A DNA stretch of 64,000 bases from Mariannaea sp. PMI_226. Lineage: Eukaryota; Ascomycota; Sordariomycetes; Hypocreales; Nectriaceae. Made by a program: the position numbers and the translations under genes. The stretch covers positions 124,001 through 188,000 of the forward strand of contig JANFOG010000002.1 in NCBI GenBank assembly GCA_024336345.1, written 5' to 3'. This document shows positions 36,308 to 48,273 of this stretch, piece by piece. The notes under the pieces are model-generated. The model was given only the letters and a program-made list of their open reading frames with translations. It searched no databases and was not told the DNA's origin. How positions within the stretch are numbered: position 1 is the stretch's first letter; the number at the start of each line of letters is the position of its first letter.

Positions 36308-37304
36308 CTAAATGTTTCTTGTGTCATTGACATGAGTCTTGGTTTCCATGAGACGGGCTAGAGTAACAGCCTCTCGAAGAGCGCGTCCAACATGTCCTCG
36401 GACGGCACCCTCTTCCATCACCATCAGCCCCCCAATTGTGCAGCCTTCGGGAGATGTCCCTTGGTCCTTCAACACACCTGGGTGTATGCCACTCTGGAGT
36501 AGACTCGCAGTTCCTTTCATAGACTGATAGATCATCGTTTGAGCCATATCGCGAGGAACACCAACAGCGACGGCCGCATCGACTAAAGCGTCGACAACGA
36601 CAGCGAAGAAAGCGGGTGTTGATCCTCCAACAGCGGTAGTAGCGTTCATAAGCCTTGGAGGAATGTGCACCACACGACCAACTCTCTCAAAGATCGATGT
36701 GGTCAACTGCATGTGGTGGTCAGGTAAAGATGGACCAGAGGGATCAACCTCAATAGCTGTAAGACCCTGCGACACGGTTGCTGCAATGTTAGGTAGAGTT
36801 CGAACAACCCACCCCCGACCAGCCTGATTCTCGGTTGTAGTCTCAGTCCCAAAGATGGTCGCCTCAAGCTTCTGTCGTGTCCAACCGGCGACAACACTAA
36901 TAATTAGCTTGTTTGACAAGGCATCACTAAGGCCGTCTTCTCTCAGTACAGTCTCGATATCAGCAGGATCTGCACCGAGAATGATCACATCAGACTGTCG
37001 CACAGCCCGGATGTTCTCTCCACGAAGAATTGTCAATTGTTGTTGATACTGCGCAGCCTCACTACTCAGCGCTTTCTGCGACTTTTCAGAGCGCACACAT
37101 GCGATGAATTCTGTGAATGGCAGGTTTTCAGAATTGCTGCCAGACGTGCCGATCACGCTTCGCAGAATAGCTTTGCCCAGGTTTCCTATCATGAATTAGC
37201 TAGCTATACCCCGCACCATGTTAAAAGGGTTGTGTCAGAGAGAGGGGGGACGTTGACATACCACAACCAAGAATGCAAAGTGTGGCATTGTTGGGGAATG
37301 ACAT
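36308..37304 (-). CDS. Pyrroline-5-carboxylate reductase
   Basis: Reduces P5C to proline with NAD(P)H. Exons 37304-37262 (43 nt) and 37185-36308 give 306 aa; the tiny first exon supplies MSFPNNATLCILGCG, whose glycine motif is completed across the intron as GCGNLGKAIL. Further marks: VIILGADPADI, IISVVAGWTRQKLE, RTLPNIAATVSQGLTAI, and the P5CR signature region TAVGGSTPAFFAVVVDALVDAAV...GVPRDMAQTMIYQ, then LKDQGTSPEGCTIGGLMVMEEG. This is the proline-forming enzyme, the yeast PRO3 type, sitting between catabolic proline genes. Possible roles: recycling of P5C, or reduction of a related cyclic imine such as piperideine carboxylate. Orientation is convergent with the hydrophobic protein. Confidence 0.93.
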
Positions 37305-37717
37305 TATGGAGGATATTTAGAAAATAATAGCTTGAGCCCTTGAACATGTATGAAGGCATCGACTATTACATATAGTACTATTTTATTACATCGATAGCCG
37401 TGGTTGAAATTGCCACTCGATGCGACTTGGTGGTCTCCGCCTCGATTGTGGGACATGTTGAGTGGAACGCGGGACCCTACCCGGATTCATCTGGGCGAGT
37501 ACCACCCTAATCGCAGCATCGGCTGGTAAGCCGGGGTGGAGGAAGTTCAAGCTATTACTGGACGCATTATGAAGCACGAAGGCCGATGCATACCAGCATC
37601 CGAAAAGTGCTCTGAAGGACTATGGGTTACGACAATTATGCAAGATTTTGGTTCATGGTGTAATAGCAACTACTTGAGATTCTATACACGTTCTATCATC
37701 GATGATCTATGTTTGAA
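37305..37717. other. Intergenic
   Basis: Between P5C reductase start and proline dehydrogenase stop, both on the minus strand. It should hold the reductase promoter. Nothing else recognised. Confidence 0.5.
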
Positions 37718-39210
37718 CTAGAACGGCAGATATGATCGTAGTCTTCGACCAGCCTCCGACTTCAATGCCGTGTATTCATCTCTTGTCCTCGATGCTGCAT
37801 CACGGTTTTCCATGGCTCGTCGGGTAAGATACGCCATACACTCTCCTAATGTTCCCCATGTAGAGCACTTGTACACCTCTGGTGCGGCCATACCCTCTCT
37901 CTTCAACTGCAAGAGTCCAAAGGAGACCTCGTCACTCATGCCGTGCAACTGTGCAAACTTGACCGGAACCGTTGGAAGATTGGCCCGCAGACGTTCTTGG
38001 TGCAGTCGGTGCGCTGCAAACACACTTTCCTTGTTATGACTGGCGAGTAGCAGGTCAACAGAGGGAAATGGGCGCCCATTCAGAGCACCAAACTCTCCAA
38101 GCTCTCTACGAAGCGCTCCCTCGGCGATGGCGTTGTAGGCATCGTCAGTGTCTTGTTTGGTGTCATGAATGAGAGATCGCTGATCAGACGATAGATAAGC
38201 ACCTCGAACAACTTTGAGGCCTAGAGTAAACCCCTCATCCAGAGCGATGCGAAGATGCTTAGCAAGCGTGCTTGGAGTGCTCTTCAGATACGCCTGGTAC
38301 GTGTTGTAGATGAGCGCGTAACCGTCTCTATTATACTTTCTCATCAGGTCAATTGTGATACGCATGATGCCCCATTGGAATTGCTGAGATTCAGCGTCGA
38401 TCAATATGAAGGCCCTGCGATCCTTGCACTTGGCACAGATTTCGTCCAGTGCATCGATCATTTGTTGGGGAGGTAGCTGGCCTTCAGAGAACGCCTGTGT
38501 AACCAATGGTCCACCGCCTGTTAGTCTGGCGAGAAGTTAGGTTTCATTCTGTGAATAAAAGCAAATTATCAATGGTGGTCATACTTAACAGCCAGTTGGT
38601 CGCCCTCTCCCAAAAGTTCGACGGTTTCAACAGTGCCCTTCCTCCAAGCCTCAATATTCTCACACCACTGAGATTCAGCAGTTTTGGAGGTGTTGGTTCC
38701 CGAGACATGTTGGCTATTCGTAGCATGGTCGAATACTGTTTCCTTGGCATAGGTGAGTATCGTGCCTCGGAAACCCATATCCTTCATGCTCTTCATGGTG
38801 GCCTCCGTTTCCGCTCCATTTTCGCCGGCGCAAAATTGCTTGTAAAATGTGCGTTTGAGAATGGAGCGAAGGATGATGTTTCGGTCGGCACTGAACAGTA
38901 GATTCTGGTTTGGCTTGGAAATTTGGCAAAGAAACCAGAGAGATGGCGTGAGGAGGAATGGCCGGGATGATATGGCATTGATGAAGATAGATCTAAGTAA
39001 GATACCAGTTGGAACAGCTGATAGTGGTGCCTCTGCTTCAGCTGTCACCTCTGCTGTTGCTGGATTTCTAGCAGTAGTGTTGGAAAGCAGCCTGAGCTGG
39101 CTTCTCGTCCTACTCAGTATGGCGGGCAAAACTGAGACGTCTACTGCCAATGTGGAAGTCCTCCATAACGAAGAACTAGACCGGACCTTCTGTGGTGTCA
39201 AGAGGAACAT
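37718..39210 (-). CDS. prnD: Proline dehydrogenase, mitochondrial
   Basis: FAD-dependent proline oxidase converting proline to P5C at the mitochondrial inner membrane. Exons 39210-38585 and 38525-37718 give 477 aa. The first 50 residues are rich in Arg, Ser and Thr and lack acids, apart from two Asp, as in a presequence. Conserved blocks: MGFRGTILTYAKE, LAVKLTGGGP restored across the intron, RRAFILIDAESQQFQWG, ALIYNTYQAYLKSTP, LGLKVVRGAYLSSDQR, LLLASHNKESV, FAQLHGMSDEVSFGLL, YKCSTWGTLGECMAYLTRRAMEN. These cover the flavin barrel and the RR substrate motif of the PRODH family. It lies beside P5C reductase, P5C dehydrogenase and a permease. Symbol by analogy with Aspergillus prnD (yeast PUT1). 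Confidence 0.95.
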
Positions 39211-40218
39211 GTTGTTGAGGAAGCCTGGGGGGGCCCTTAGATGAGACTGTGACTAACTAAGTAATCCAATGATCTGTGGCAGAAGTATCAGTCTTTGAAT
39301 TTACACCATGCCATCTTGGCTGCCCGAACTATTAGACCGCAACAGAATCGTGCATACGCTCCGGTTAGGATGCCGACACAGCGTTTACGAGGTAATGTAG
39401 ATACGGGAAGCGGGGTAGAGGTCACATGGATTCAGATGAGGATGCTTTGTTTACACAATCTTGTCGAGAATCGGTATGGCTCAGATAGTTAAGGTGGGGG
39501 AGAACGCCTCCAGACATCATTTTAGAGGAATCGGGCGTGATGCCGGCCCTACTACCTGGGAAGCATTGCAGCAGCAACTCATACCCCGCGATACTCGGCC
39601 ACGCTTCGGCTTGTAGCGGTAGACCAGTTTCTACATGTTTGGTTCGGGTAGATTCCCGTAGATCAGATTTCCATCTTCATTTACGAGCAACGTGAGTTGG
39701 ATCGGATTACAATGTTGTCCGGTAAAGGATTCACGTTTATTTATTCTTGACCTAGCTAGCCATGCAGAAGGAATAGCAATGCAGCCTGGTGTTTATTTTT
39801 CTCGTGGCTGTGAATGATATGACACGTGCTAGATTCATCAAACGTCTCAAAAACTTTGCTTTATCGTGCTATCACTGGCTATTGATAGATTGTTAGCAAG
39901 TTCGTGTGATGGCATAACTATGTGTGATCACCAGGACACTAATATCGATCAACCAGCTCTTCAAGTCATTTTCGTATACAGTGGGCTTTTGGTCCACTCC
40001 CAAGATTACAATGTTGCCCTGATTCCGAGGCATGAGTTGCAAAACAATTTACGAAGCAACTGAGTAAAAATGTTGTTCGCATGCATTTTTGATTCGGCAC
40101 ATGGTAACATCTTGAGTAAGCTAGGTGAATAGAATATTTGTCTTGAAAATACCTTAATGGCAGAAATAAAATTAAAAAAGCAATGGATTTGCCTCAACAA
40201 GCAGGGAACTATCTTTAT
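39211..40218. other. Intergenic
   Basis: Proline dehydrogenase promoter and permease 3' region. No gene seen. Confidence 0.5.
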
Positions 40219-41951
40219 TTACACATCGATATCGGTCTTATTCCTCTTGATGCCCGCCATGGCTAGAATTTCATTCCAAAATCCAATATCAGGTTCATCA
40301 TAGGCGGTCTCATATGCGTCGATCAAAGGCTTCTCCCATACCAAATCTGCCTCAGTTGACTTGATAATGCGAGTTCGCTTGGTAAACTTCCACCCTAAGT
40401 AGAGGACCGGGGTAACAAGCACCATAGTGTAGTAAGTGAAAAAAGTGCCTACATCCCAACTTCCAGGGAGAAAAACCGAATACCCGTACACACAGACCAC
40501 AAGTGTGAGGAAGATGCCACTGATCCAGGCACTGTACGGCTGAAAATAGCCAAAATATGGGAGCGTCCGACGATCGATTCCCTGGGCCTTGCAAGCGTTA
40601 TAGAAGCAGAGGTAGGTAATGCAGATGACGATATAGTCAATGATCTGAGCAGCCGTGATGAGGTTGGTCAGCCAGGTCAGGACCTCGGCACTGCCACTGG
40701 AGACATTGAGAAAGGCCAGGCAAGGGAACAGCATTATGACGCAAAGACAATATATAGGAACGCCAGACTTGGTGCATTTGCGAAGAAACTTGGGTGCTTG
40801 GCCCTCAATAGCAAGGCCGTAGAGACTTCGAGTTCCGCAGTATGTGTACGCGTTTCCAGCTGAGAATATGCTCGTCACCAGGAGAGCGTTTGTAATGTGG
40901 GGGAGAACGCCAACTCCAAGATTATTCATGGCGATGACATACGGGGACGCTGCAGCAGTGCCAGCCCCGCTAGATGTGCCTCCAAGAATGCCCACCAGAG
41001 TCTTGTCGTTATAGGCGATAGCGACGCCAACAGTAAGAGCACCGCCAATAAAGAAGAAGGCAAATCGAATATAGGTCGTCTTGAAAGCGTTCTTGAGATA
41101 TTTTCGCGGCAATTTTGTCTCTCCTGCCACCATTGAAACATATTCGGGGCCTACGATCGTGAAAGCTGCGCTCCATAGAGCACCAAGGAAGCCCTCAAAT
41201 CTTCCGAGGTCACCTGTTGTGAGATATTCGGCAAACGCTCCCGGAGTTTTCCAATGTCGAAATCCATATGCATCATGCTTTGGATTACCGCCCACCATGG
41301 TGATGAAAGTGAACGAGAAGACGATGAAGAAGAGGAGGACTTTGCCGGTGGATAACCAGAACTCGGCCTCTCCATACCACTTCACGGTAAAGGCATTAAG
41401 GACACTGAAAAAGCTTGTATTAGCACGAGTGACAACCTGTGATAATTGGAGGCAAAATATTCGTACAAGTAGAGGACAACGCATGCAGATACAACAGCTG
41501 CGACTGGAATATCGTCTCTCCAAAAGGTCAAAACTAGGTTCAGGGCGGAAATCTCGAATGGGATGAGGACAGCCTCGTAAATAAAGAAGTTCCACCCGGC
41601 CATGAAGCCGAATGCCTCATCAACCCAGTGTCCTGCCATTCGAATAAAGGCACCCGTGACAGGCATGAAAACCGCCATCTCAGCCATACAGTTGTTGACC
41701 AGGCCGAGCATGCATGAGTAGAACGTATAGGCAATTAGAAGGCTCCCAGGGCCACCTTTATAGAGGCCTGTACCAATGCTGACGAAGCTAGCAGTTCCAA
41801 TGGAACCGCCAATGGCAATGAGCTGGATCTGGCGGTTTCCAAGGCGGCGTTGGAGGTGATCTTGACTGCCACTGACCGTACCAATATTGATGCTGTCTTT
41901 GCTGGTAAGGGCAGGACCAATCTTGTCATTGGCCTCTTTCTCTGACGCCAT
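40219..41951 (-). CDS. prnB: Amino acid permease, proline-permease type
   Basis: Twelve-TM amino acid:H+ symporter of the fungal YAT/APC family, 556 aa from exons 41951-41467 and 41404-40219. The N-terminus is cytosolic and lysine/aspartate-containing, then LQRRLGNRQIQLIAIGGSIGTASFVSIGTGL, the conserved TM1 substrate-binding motif (shown here as the family block). Others: PVTGAFIRMAGHWVDEAFGF, GPEYVSMVAGETKLPRKYL, FSAGNAYTYCGTRSLYGLA, EGQAPKFLRKCTKSGVPIY and the C-terminal WEKPLIDAYE. Start MASEKEAND was chosen because the in-frame extension upstream reads like leader. Its location beside proline catabolic enzymes supports proline or another imino acid as substrate; symbol by analogy with prnB. 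Confidence 0.88.
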
Positions 41952-44451
41952 GTTGGAGATGATGGTATGGTTGTCAGGGTTGCAATGATAAAAGAAGAAA
42001 CAAGGATGCAACGAAAACGTTGAGAGTAGTTTAATAGATCCAAGATGAGTCTCTATCCATGCGTATGGTATATATATATGTATGCATTCTTGACCGTATC
42101 AGCATATCATCCACGCACAAGCAATGTCAGCCCAGGCATGACCTAGTCTTATCGTATGTGTCTCCACCCCCGCAAAATGGCGAGAAAGTGGTTAGTATCC
42201 GGGGGTCTACCCCAGATCTTCAGGAATCGGAGGCCAACCCGACGGAGGCAATCTCTAGCTCACCATAAGCTGCTGTGGCAATATACAATGCCACATTGAA
42301 GTGGTACTAGGTTGCTGCGGTCAAGGGTGAAATATCCTATCTTAGTCGGCGACACCGAGTAAGACTGGCCTGACACCTCATCTCTGTCTCCTAGTGACGA
42401 ATCATTTATCAAGATACCAAAGTCGGTCATACAGCAGACATGTGTGCTAGTTGGCCCTCATATCAAGAGATAACGAACTTGCAAGGCTGTTCTTGCACTT
42501 CCATTCTCAAAATCCACTTTCCAACATGCATCATGACTCGTTTCTTTCGATGTGCTCTAGCGCCACAACTTAATTTCCTGTGCTAGCGCTCTATAATGAT
42601 AAGATTTTGCCTTTTAATTCACTGGAGGTGTCAGATAGATAGCACCCCATTACCCCCTGTAAAGGTGTTGGGGCGAAATGCAGAGACCTCGCTTACTGGG
42701 TCGACATCGGGCTGCTTCCCGAGTCAATAGGCACTTGGAAGACCTAGCAACGGGAGGCCTTCCGTATCGCCACCAAAGTATTACACTTCAGCTAGGTTAG
42801 CGTAGCCGCTGGGTGGTCTGGCAGTCATGTCGCACCTTGTTTAACAACACCAGAGGGATGATCGAAGCCGTATGATCCGCACGATCCAAGTTCAATGCAA
42901 CTAATCCACATCAACTCCTTGGTTTTTTCCTTTTTGTTGCTAGCAAAGGGGAGGGATGACCTTTTGGGTTTGGTTCTATCTCGAAGCCCAACAGGATATA
43001 GATTGAACACAACTTCACTAACGGGAGTTACACAATAAGCCTTTGCGTGTTATTGCGTTCAACCTTTAACGAGAGCTATATGCCAACACAGACTATAAAC
43101 ATTTGCTCAGCTTCGAGTTTCCTCAAGCTCGTTTTTGTGCAAAAGTAAGCTTCCAATGCTTTCGGTTCAATGCAGTCTTTTCTCAATTTCTTGCTGGCAT
43201 TGCGCGATGACAAACTAGAAAATAGGCTCCCTCTCTTTTATGTGCAAAAAGCCAGTATGCGTAAAAGGTGGCGAGGTCACAGCTTCACCATGTCAAAGAT
43301 TGATGTATTGCAAAACATGACAATCACATTCCTTTGCTGTGTCAGATAGGCTGGAGTGGAGGCGAAGAGGTTAGGCGACACACTCGGCTTTCTACGGTTC
43401 ATTGGTTTGATTGAGCAAACAAGTGAAAGGATTCTTTATCGACCCGACATTTCGGCAATGTTGTTTCTCGTGTTCAGGCGCTATGCGAGGAACAAACGGC
43501 GTCACATGGCGAAGATCTCCTATCCAAGTTTGATACACCTACAACAGTCAGTAAATCACTTCTAAAGTGCCTAATCACGCTCCCGATGAATACGCTATCG
43601 AATCGGGGGGAGAAAGTTCATCCGTTCACCAGCAGGGGTGAGAATTCTCGGGGTTTAATATACAATCTCGAGCGGGATTCTCAAATAAGTTCGGTTCTTA
43701 TCTATCTAGGAGTGGATAACATTATTAGTAAGTAGATTCATTCGTTTTCAATCTACCATGAGATCAGCTTATCGCTTATACTCATGCACTTAGATCCCCT
43801 TGCTGCTACTAGTGGCGAAGTTTCCGAGTCTTTTGCCTCGTCACAGACGGAGAGAGGCCGTGCTCTGGCCAAAAAAGAGAAGAAAAAGGCGAAGGAAGCA
43901 CAAAAGCTGGCCAAGGAATCTTTGGAATCAAAAAATGTTCAACCGTGCTTATATCCGTGCTTTGAACGCTCCGCTGAGGAGATGGACAACGATCAGTTTG
44001 ATGTTGATTTTAGCTTCTAGTGTCACGAGGGTCAGGAGAGTACCCAGCTATATTGTAAAAGAACTCGCAATCCAGGCGTTTTGTCCGTTAATAGCCATAA
44101 TCTCATTGCCTTAATGTGCTTCACATCATTGCAGTTCCAAACTGGTGTGTTTTCAAGCAAAAAAAGCTTGTACTATGTAGCTTATTACACCATGAAGGGA
44201 GACCCCTTGCATCCCCAGAATCTACATGATTTTCGAACTTGTTTCTTTTTTGTACGGGGTTTTGGTTTTACTTGCATAGAATTGAATTGCAATAACGATC
44301 TAACCATATATAAGTACCAAAATGCTTGACGAACTGGCGTATATAATGGCCGACAGATGTTGAATCCGTTCCGATTCTGTCATCTAAAAATCGTTTGTAA
44401 CATTATTCTTCCTTCCTTTCGGGTAGTAGATGTACTAGAATGCTGGGTTAA
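41952..44451. other. Long intergenic region upstream of permease
   Basis: 2.5 kb without a recognised gene. It includes the second copy of GTTAGCGTAGCCGCTGG (42796-42812). Open frames at 43356-43565 and 43784-44020 (the latter Lys/Ala-rich and coiled-coil-like) have no family match that I can see. Confidence 0.45.
42796..42816. repeat. Shared promoter element, copy 2
   Basis: Second copy of GTTAGCGTAGCCGCTGG plus TGG after one variable base, about 850 bases upstream of the permease start and in the same orientation as copy 1 at 32493. Confidence 0.6.
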
Positions 44452-46794
44452 CTAGGAGAAACAATAATCTTCATGGAGCCCCTGGGGAGAAACATCCCAA
44501 TCCTGACTGATATCCATCATTGCAGTGTCAAGCCAAGACGACAAATCATCAACCTGAAAAGATTCCAGACTACCAAACTGCCAGTAGGCGCTTGTCTCCA
44601 TTATTTCTACCATGTCATTATTACCTAGTTCAAATCCAACATCATTGATGCCATCATTGCAAACACTGTGAATGGAAATGTCATTTGAGTCCTTGGGAAT
44701 CACATCTCTCCTATCTCCTTTTTGAGAAGAAATCGACTGAGGTGTGATTGGCAGCGTGGCATGCCGACTGATAAGTCCAAAATAAGGAATCGCCACTTTG
44801 GTTAGCGCACGACCTGTCGGCAGGTCACTGCCATTGACAGGGTTGTTTGATAACATTTCAAGCATCCCAAGGCACTGAGAAGCGATTTTACAGCTAATCT
44901 CCTTGACTTCCCTTTCGAAAATGCCTTTGACCTGCATGATAAGATTCCGGTCTTCGTTTGATGTTGAGTGGGGTGTCAGAATTGCATCTGAGTTTGGGCT
45001 TGAGATGCCGATGAGAAGCGCCACTGCAGCCATGAAACCCACAAAATCGCTCGTCTTGCAATCGAAAATACTTGAACCTCGAACTCGAGTGCGGAGAATG
45101 ATGAAACGCCTGAGAAGCTGCCGAGAGGCCTCGATACATGTCAGTCGATGTGAGTCTCGCGTAGAGGTAACCGCTGAGCGGGCCATAAAGGGCAAGTGGA
45201 GATTAATTCGGACATGGAAGAAGTAGTACTGTTGTAGGAGTCGGTCTCTCAATCTGTCAATCTCAGGATCAGAGTTTGGGAGCTGATCCGGCAAATCCCA
45301 CCATGCTTCTGGCATTGATGAAGCAATAGCGTCCATCTGTTCGTCTAGAAGCATCGAGCTGGCTGAAGATGGTTTACCAGGCATAACATTCCGGTCGATA
45401 ACTTTCCCTGCAATGAACGCGCATCGGAGAAGAAATTTCTGCTCCGCAACTGCAGGTCCATCATCCGAACGCTCAACTGTTGGGCCATAATGGGCGTCGT
45501 TAAATCCGTATGGAAGACCAAGAAGCAGACTAGAAAAGCGGTCTCCATGATAAAAAGCCCACCAGATGCTCTTTAGGCGGAGAGATGGTGTTTCCCGTTT
45601 ATACAAACCCTTTAGAGTTTAAGTCAGTATGGCATAAATATCCATGCTCGTAGAAGAGAGATGTACCATCAATTCAGCTATGCCAAGACCCTTTCGATAC
45701 ATGAGCCAGCATTGCCGAGGTTGTCCAATATCACTGTACGCTTTGGCTAGCAACAGAATAAGCTCCATATGCTCTACCGAATAGGACAGAGATGAGTCGG
45801 AGAGAATCAAATTCTCCACAAGATTGTATAGGTGGTAATTTTCGATCGTACTGCGAGCGTAGGCAGTAACAAGCATCCCAACCTCAGCAGGAATGTTGCT
45901 TGTGTAGGCGTGTGCAGCGAATGCGGCAAGTCCCTCGAAGGGTCCTTGACAGATAGCATGGGTCTTGTGGCGGAAACTATTCCACCAAGCCCCGTTCTTC
46001 GACAAGGTAGACATCAAAGAGTCATAGTTGGGCAAAGCAGAGCGGAGCCTTGAACACACGTCACCGGTGACCGACCCGGGGAAGGGTAAGGGCTGTCGGC
46101 TAAGTGTACTCTGAGTGGGTAAATCGGGCAATTCGAGTTGGCCATTTCCCAATGTTCCCTTTAAATGTGAGAAAAGAGGACGAAGCCCAGGGAATATCAA
46201 TGACAAACGACATGTAAGAAATCAAGTACCTCAGCATCGTTGAGCAGAGAGACGAAGGGTGCCCGCTCATCTGCTTCAGAAACCGGTTCTCCTAGGTTTA
46301 GCCCCTGGAAGTTTAGTCCGGGCTCGTAGTGTACCCTTTGGCCATTTTCCTTTCTCTCCAATTCAAAGCCCCCTGCCCCTCCGCCATGTATGGATACAGG
46401 CTCAGTCTCGGGAATGCTATGGTTTACGTGAATGGCATCCCGCTGATCAATGCATCGAGAACCACGAGCTGTACATGGGATGCACGTTGATGTGTTTCCA
46501 GGTTGGAATCTGCATTTGATTTTCCTTCGTCGACCTGATACATGGGTTAGAGCAGCTACCCTATGACCAAGTTGTCGGAGCAATCGGCGACAATGACACC
46601 ACCACACCCCTGACCATGCATGACTGGCTAAGAAACCAAATCTTTCCAAAACCTGAAGGAGATAGTTCCTAACTTTGGGCCGATCACAAAACGCTTCGAC
46701 TGCAGTGCTTCGGGCGAAGGACTAACTTACATTCACTACAACTATGCGTGCCTCTTCTCATCTTCCGTCGAAGAGCAACGGGATGTAACGTCAT
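44452..46794 (-). CDS. Zn2Cys6 transcription factor with fungal_trans domain
   Basis: Nuclear regulator of 672 aa from exons 46794-46731, 46534-46230, 46158-45667 and 45609-44452. The zinc cluster is split: exon 1 gives CSE plus the first base of a cysteine codon, and exon 2 completes it as CSECRRRKIKC, followed by C-IPC-TARGSRC. Two in-frame starts are possible, 46794 and 46761 (MRRGTHS). The middle homology region shows AAFAAHAYTSNI, SDIGQPRQCWLMYRKGLGIAELM, LKSIWWAFYHGDRFSSLLLGLPYG and MARSAVTSTRDSHRLTCIEASRQLLRR. The C-terminus is acidic with Trp and Asp, suitable for activation. It is divergent from the SDR at 47287 with a shared 492-base promoter and is the nearest regulator on the permease side of the proline cluster. 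Confidence 0.9.
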
Positions 46795-47286
46795 CTCCGT
46801 GGTTCCCTCCATGACGTGACAGGTGACCCTGGCTCTAATGCCTACACTTCGGAAGAGCAAAGGTCAGTAGTCGTTTGATTCGGTCAAAATCCAATGCTAA
46901 TAGGTCGACTCAGGCCTTCGAACGAGAAGAGGGCGCTTGTGTGGTGCCTGGCGCCTGTCTGACGGACGAGTTTCATCCGCTTTGGTCCGCATCACGTGAC
47001 GTAAGCCGTGCTGGTGCGTTCATCCGTCCGTGTTTTACACCTCACGAATCACAGTGATACCTAGTCCGATATGTGAATGCTGCCCCGTAGGTTAACGATG
47101 GCAGAGATCAAGTATAAGATGATGTATTACCTTCTTCATCGTCTAAGACCTTTCACAACTCAATCATCCCATCATCCAAAGTAGCAGGTTCAACCTTCTC
47201 CGTGCTCAACAAGTCACATCTCTGATACGACCCCATTGTTCTCTCAAACACCAAAATCTCAGTAAAGAATTACCCAATCTTCCACA
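46795..47286. promoter_or_regulatory. Divergent promoter, Zn2Cys6 regulator and SDR
   Basis: 492-base gap between opposing start codons. The SDR side shows a long pyrimidine-rich, CA-rich leader immediately before the ATG (about 47150-47286), typical of well-expressed fungal genes. No specific operator identified. Confidence 0.45.
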
Positions 47287-48273
47287 ATGGCTCCTCTTGT
47301 CTGGCTTGTCACAGGTACCACATCAGGTATCGGCGCCGCATTGGTGCAAGAAATCACTGCTCGTGGCGACAAGGTCATTGCCTCAGGCCGCAAAGCTGAG
47401 GAACGACTTGGCCACCTCAAGTCTGACAATATCGCAATTTTGGACTTGGATATCTGCGCTGGTTGGAGTGCCGTTGAAGAACAAGTCAATAAAGCTTGGA
47501 ATATCTTCGGACACATTGACATTCTGATGAACAATGCTGGTGCCTCTGCAATGAAAAGCGCTGAGGAAGCCCAGTAAGTGCCCCCCGCACAGCCCTTGAT
47601 CCTTGACAGTTACTAGATGCTGACGAAAAGAAATTATAGGGACGCATACGTCAACAACCTCTTCCAGGTCAATCTTTTTGGGCACATGAACGTTACACGC
47701 GCAATTCTTCCACACTTCCGCGCCCAGGGCCATGGTCGCATCGGCTTCACGTCCTCCAGCAGTGCGTGGGGCCCGCTTCCATTCATGTCTCACTATGCAG
47801 CATCGAAGGCTGCCCTAAGCACGTATGTGGAAAGCCTTCACAAAGAAGTTCGACCATTTGGTATCTCTTGTGTAGATTTCATGTGCGGAGGTTTCCCTAC
47901 CAATCTCGGCCAGCCCCGTGAGACGGGCCAGGCTGCATTCGGCAGCGAAGGAACTGGTCTCGCAGCCTACACATATCTTCTGGGAGAGTTGGTTGGCATG
48001 TTCGCTTCAGACCCCATGTCCTTCATGCCTGGTGACTTGAAAAAGGTGGCCACAGTTGTGGTGGACATTATCAAGGGCGAGGGTGTTGCAGCTGGCAAAC
48101 CCTGGGCAGTAAGCGTAGCTCTCGGTTCTGATTCATTCAACTCTGGAAAGCAGAAAGTTGAGGAGCAGCTCAAATTGCTGCAAGAGTGGAAGGATGTCAG
48201 TTACGCCACCGACAGAGACAGCCATGATCACATTACTAGCAAGCAGTATCTGGAATTCGCATCGATGCTTTAG
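47287..48273 (+). CDS. Short-chain dehydrogenase/reductase
   Basis: Classical SDR oxidoreductase, 306 aa from exons 47287-47573 and 47640-48273. Motifs: VWLVTGTTSGIGAALVQE (cofactor loop), ASGRK favouring NADP, LDLDICAG, DILMNNAGAS, the catalytic serine in IGFTSSSSAWG and YAASKAALSTYVESLHKE with the Tyr/Lys pair, then FMCGGFPTNL in place of the usual PG motif. The long C-terminal part, with VDIIKGEGVAAGKPWAVSVALGSDS, is typical of fungal SDRs annotated as hydroxysteroid or retinol dehydrogenase-like. Substrate unknown. Divergent from the Zn2Cys6 regulator, which is a natural candidate to control it. Confidence 0.88.

Noticed and set aside
43784..44020. Lys/Ala-rich 78-codon open frame
   Set aside because: Low-complexity composition, no intron signals or family; likely chance.
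46151..46229. Open reading continuation MSLIFPGLRPLFSHL upstream of exon 3 of the regulator
   Set aside because: It is intron sequence: splicing from DAE directly to GTLGNGQ keeps the frame and the two flanking exons.
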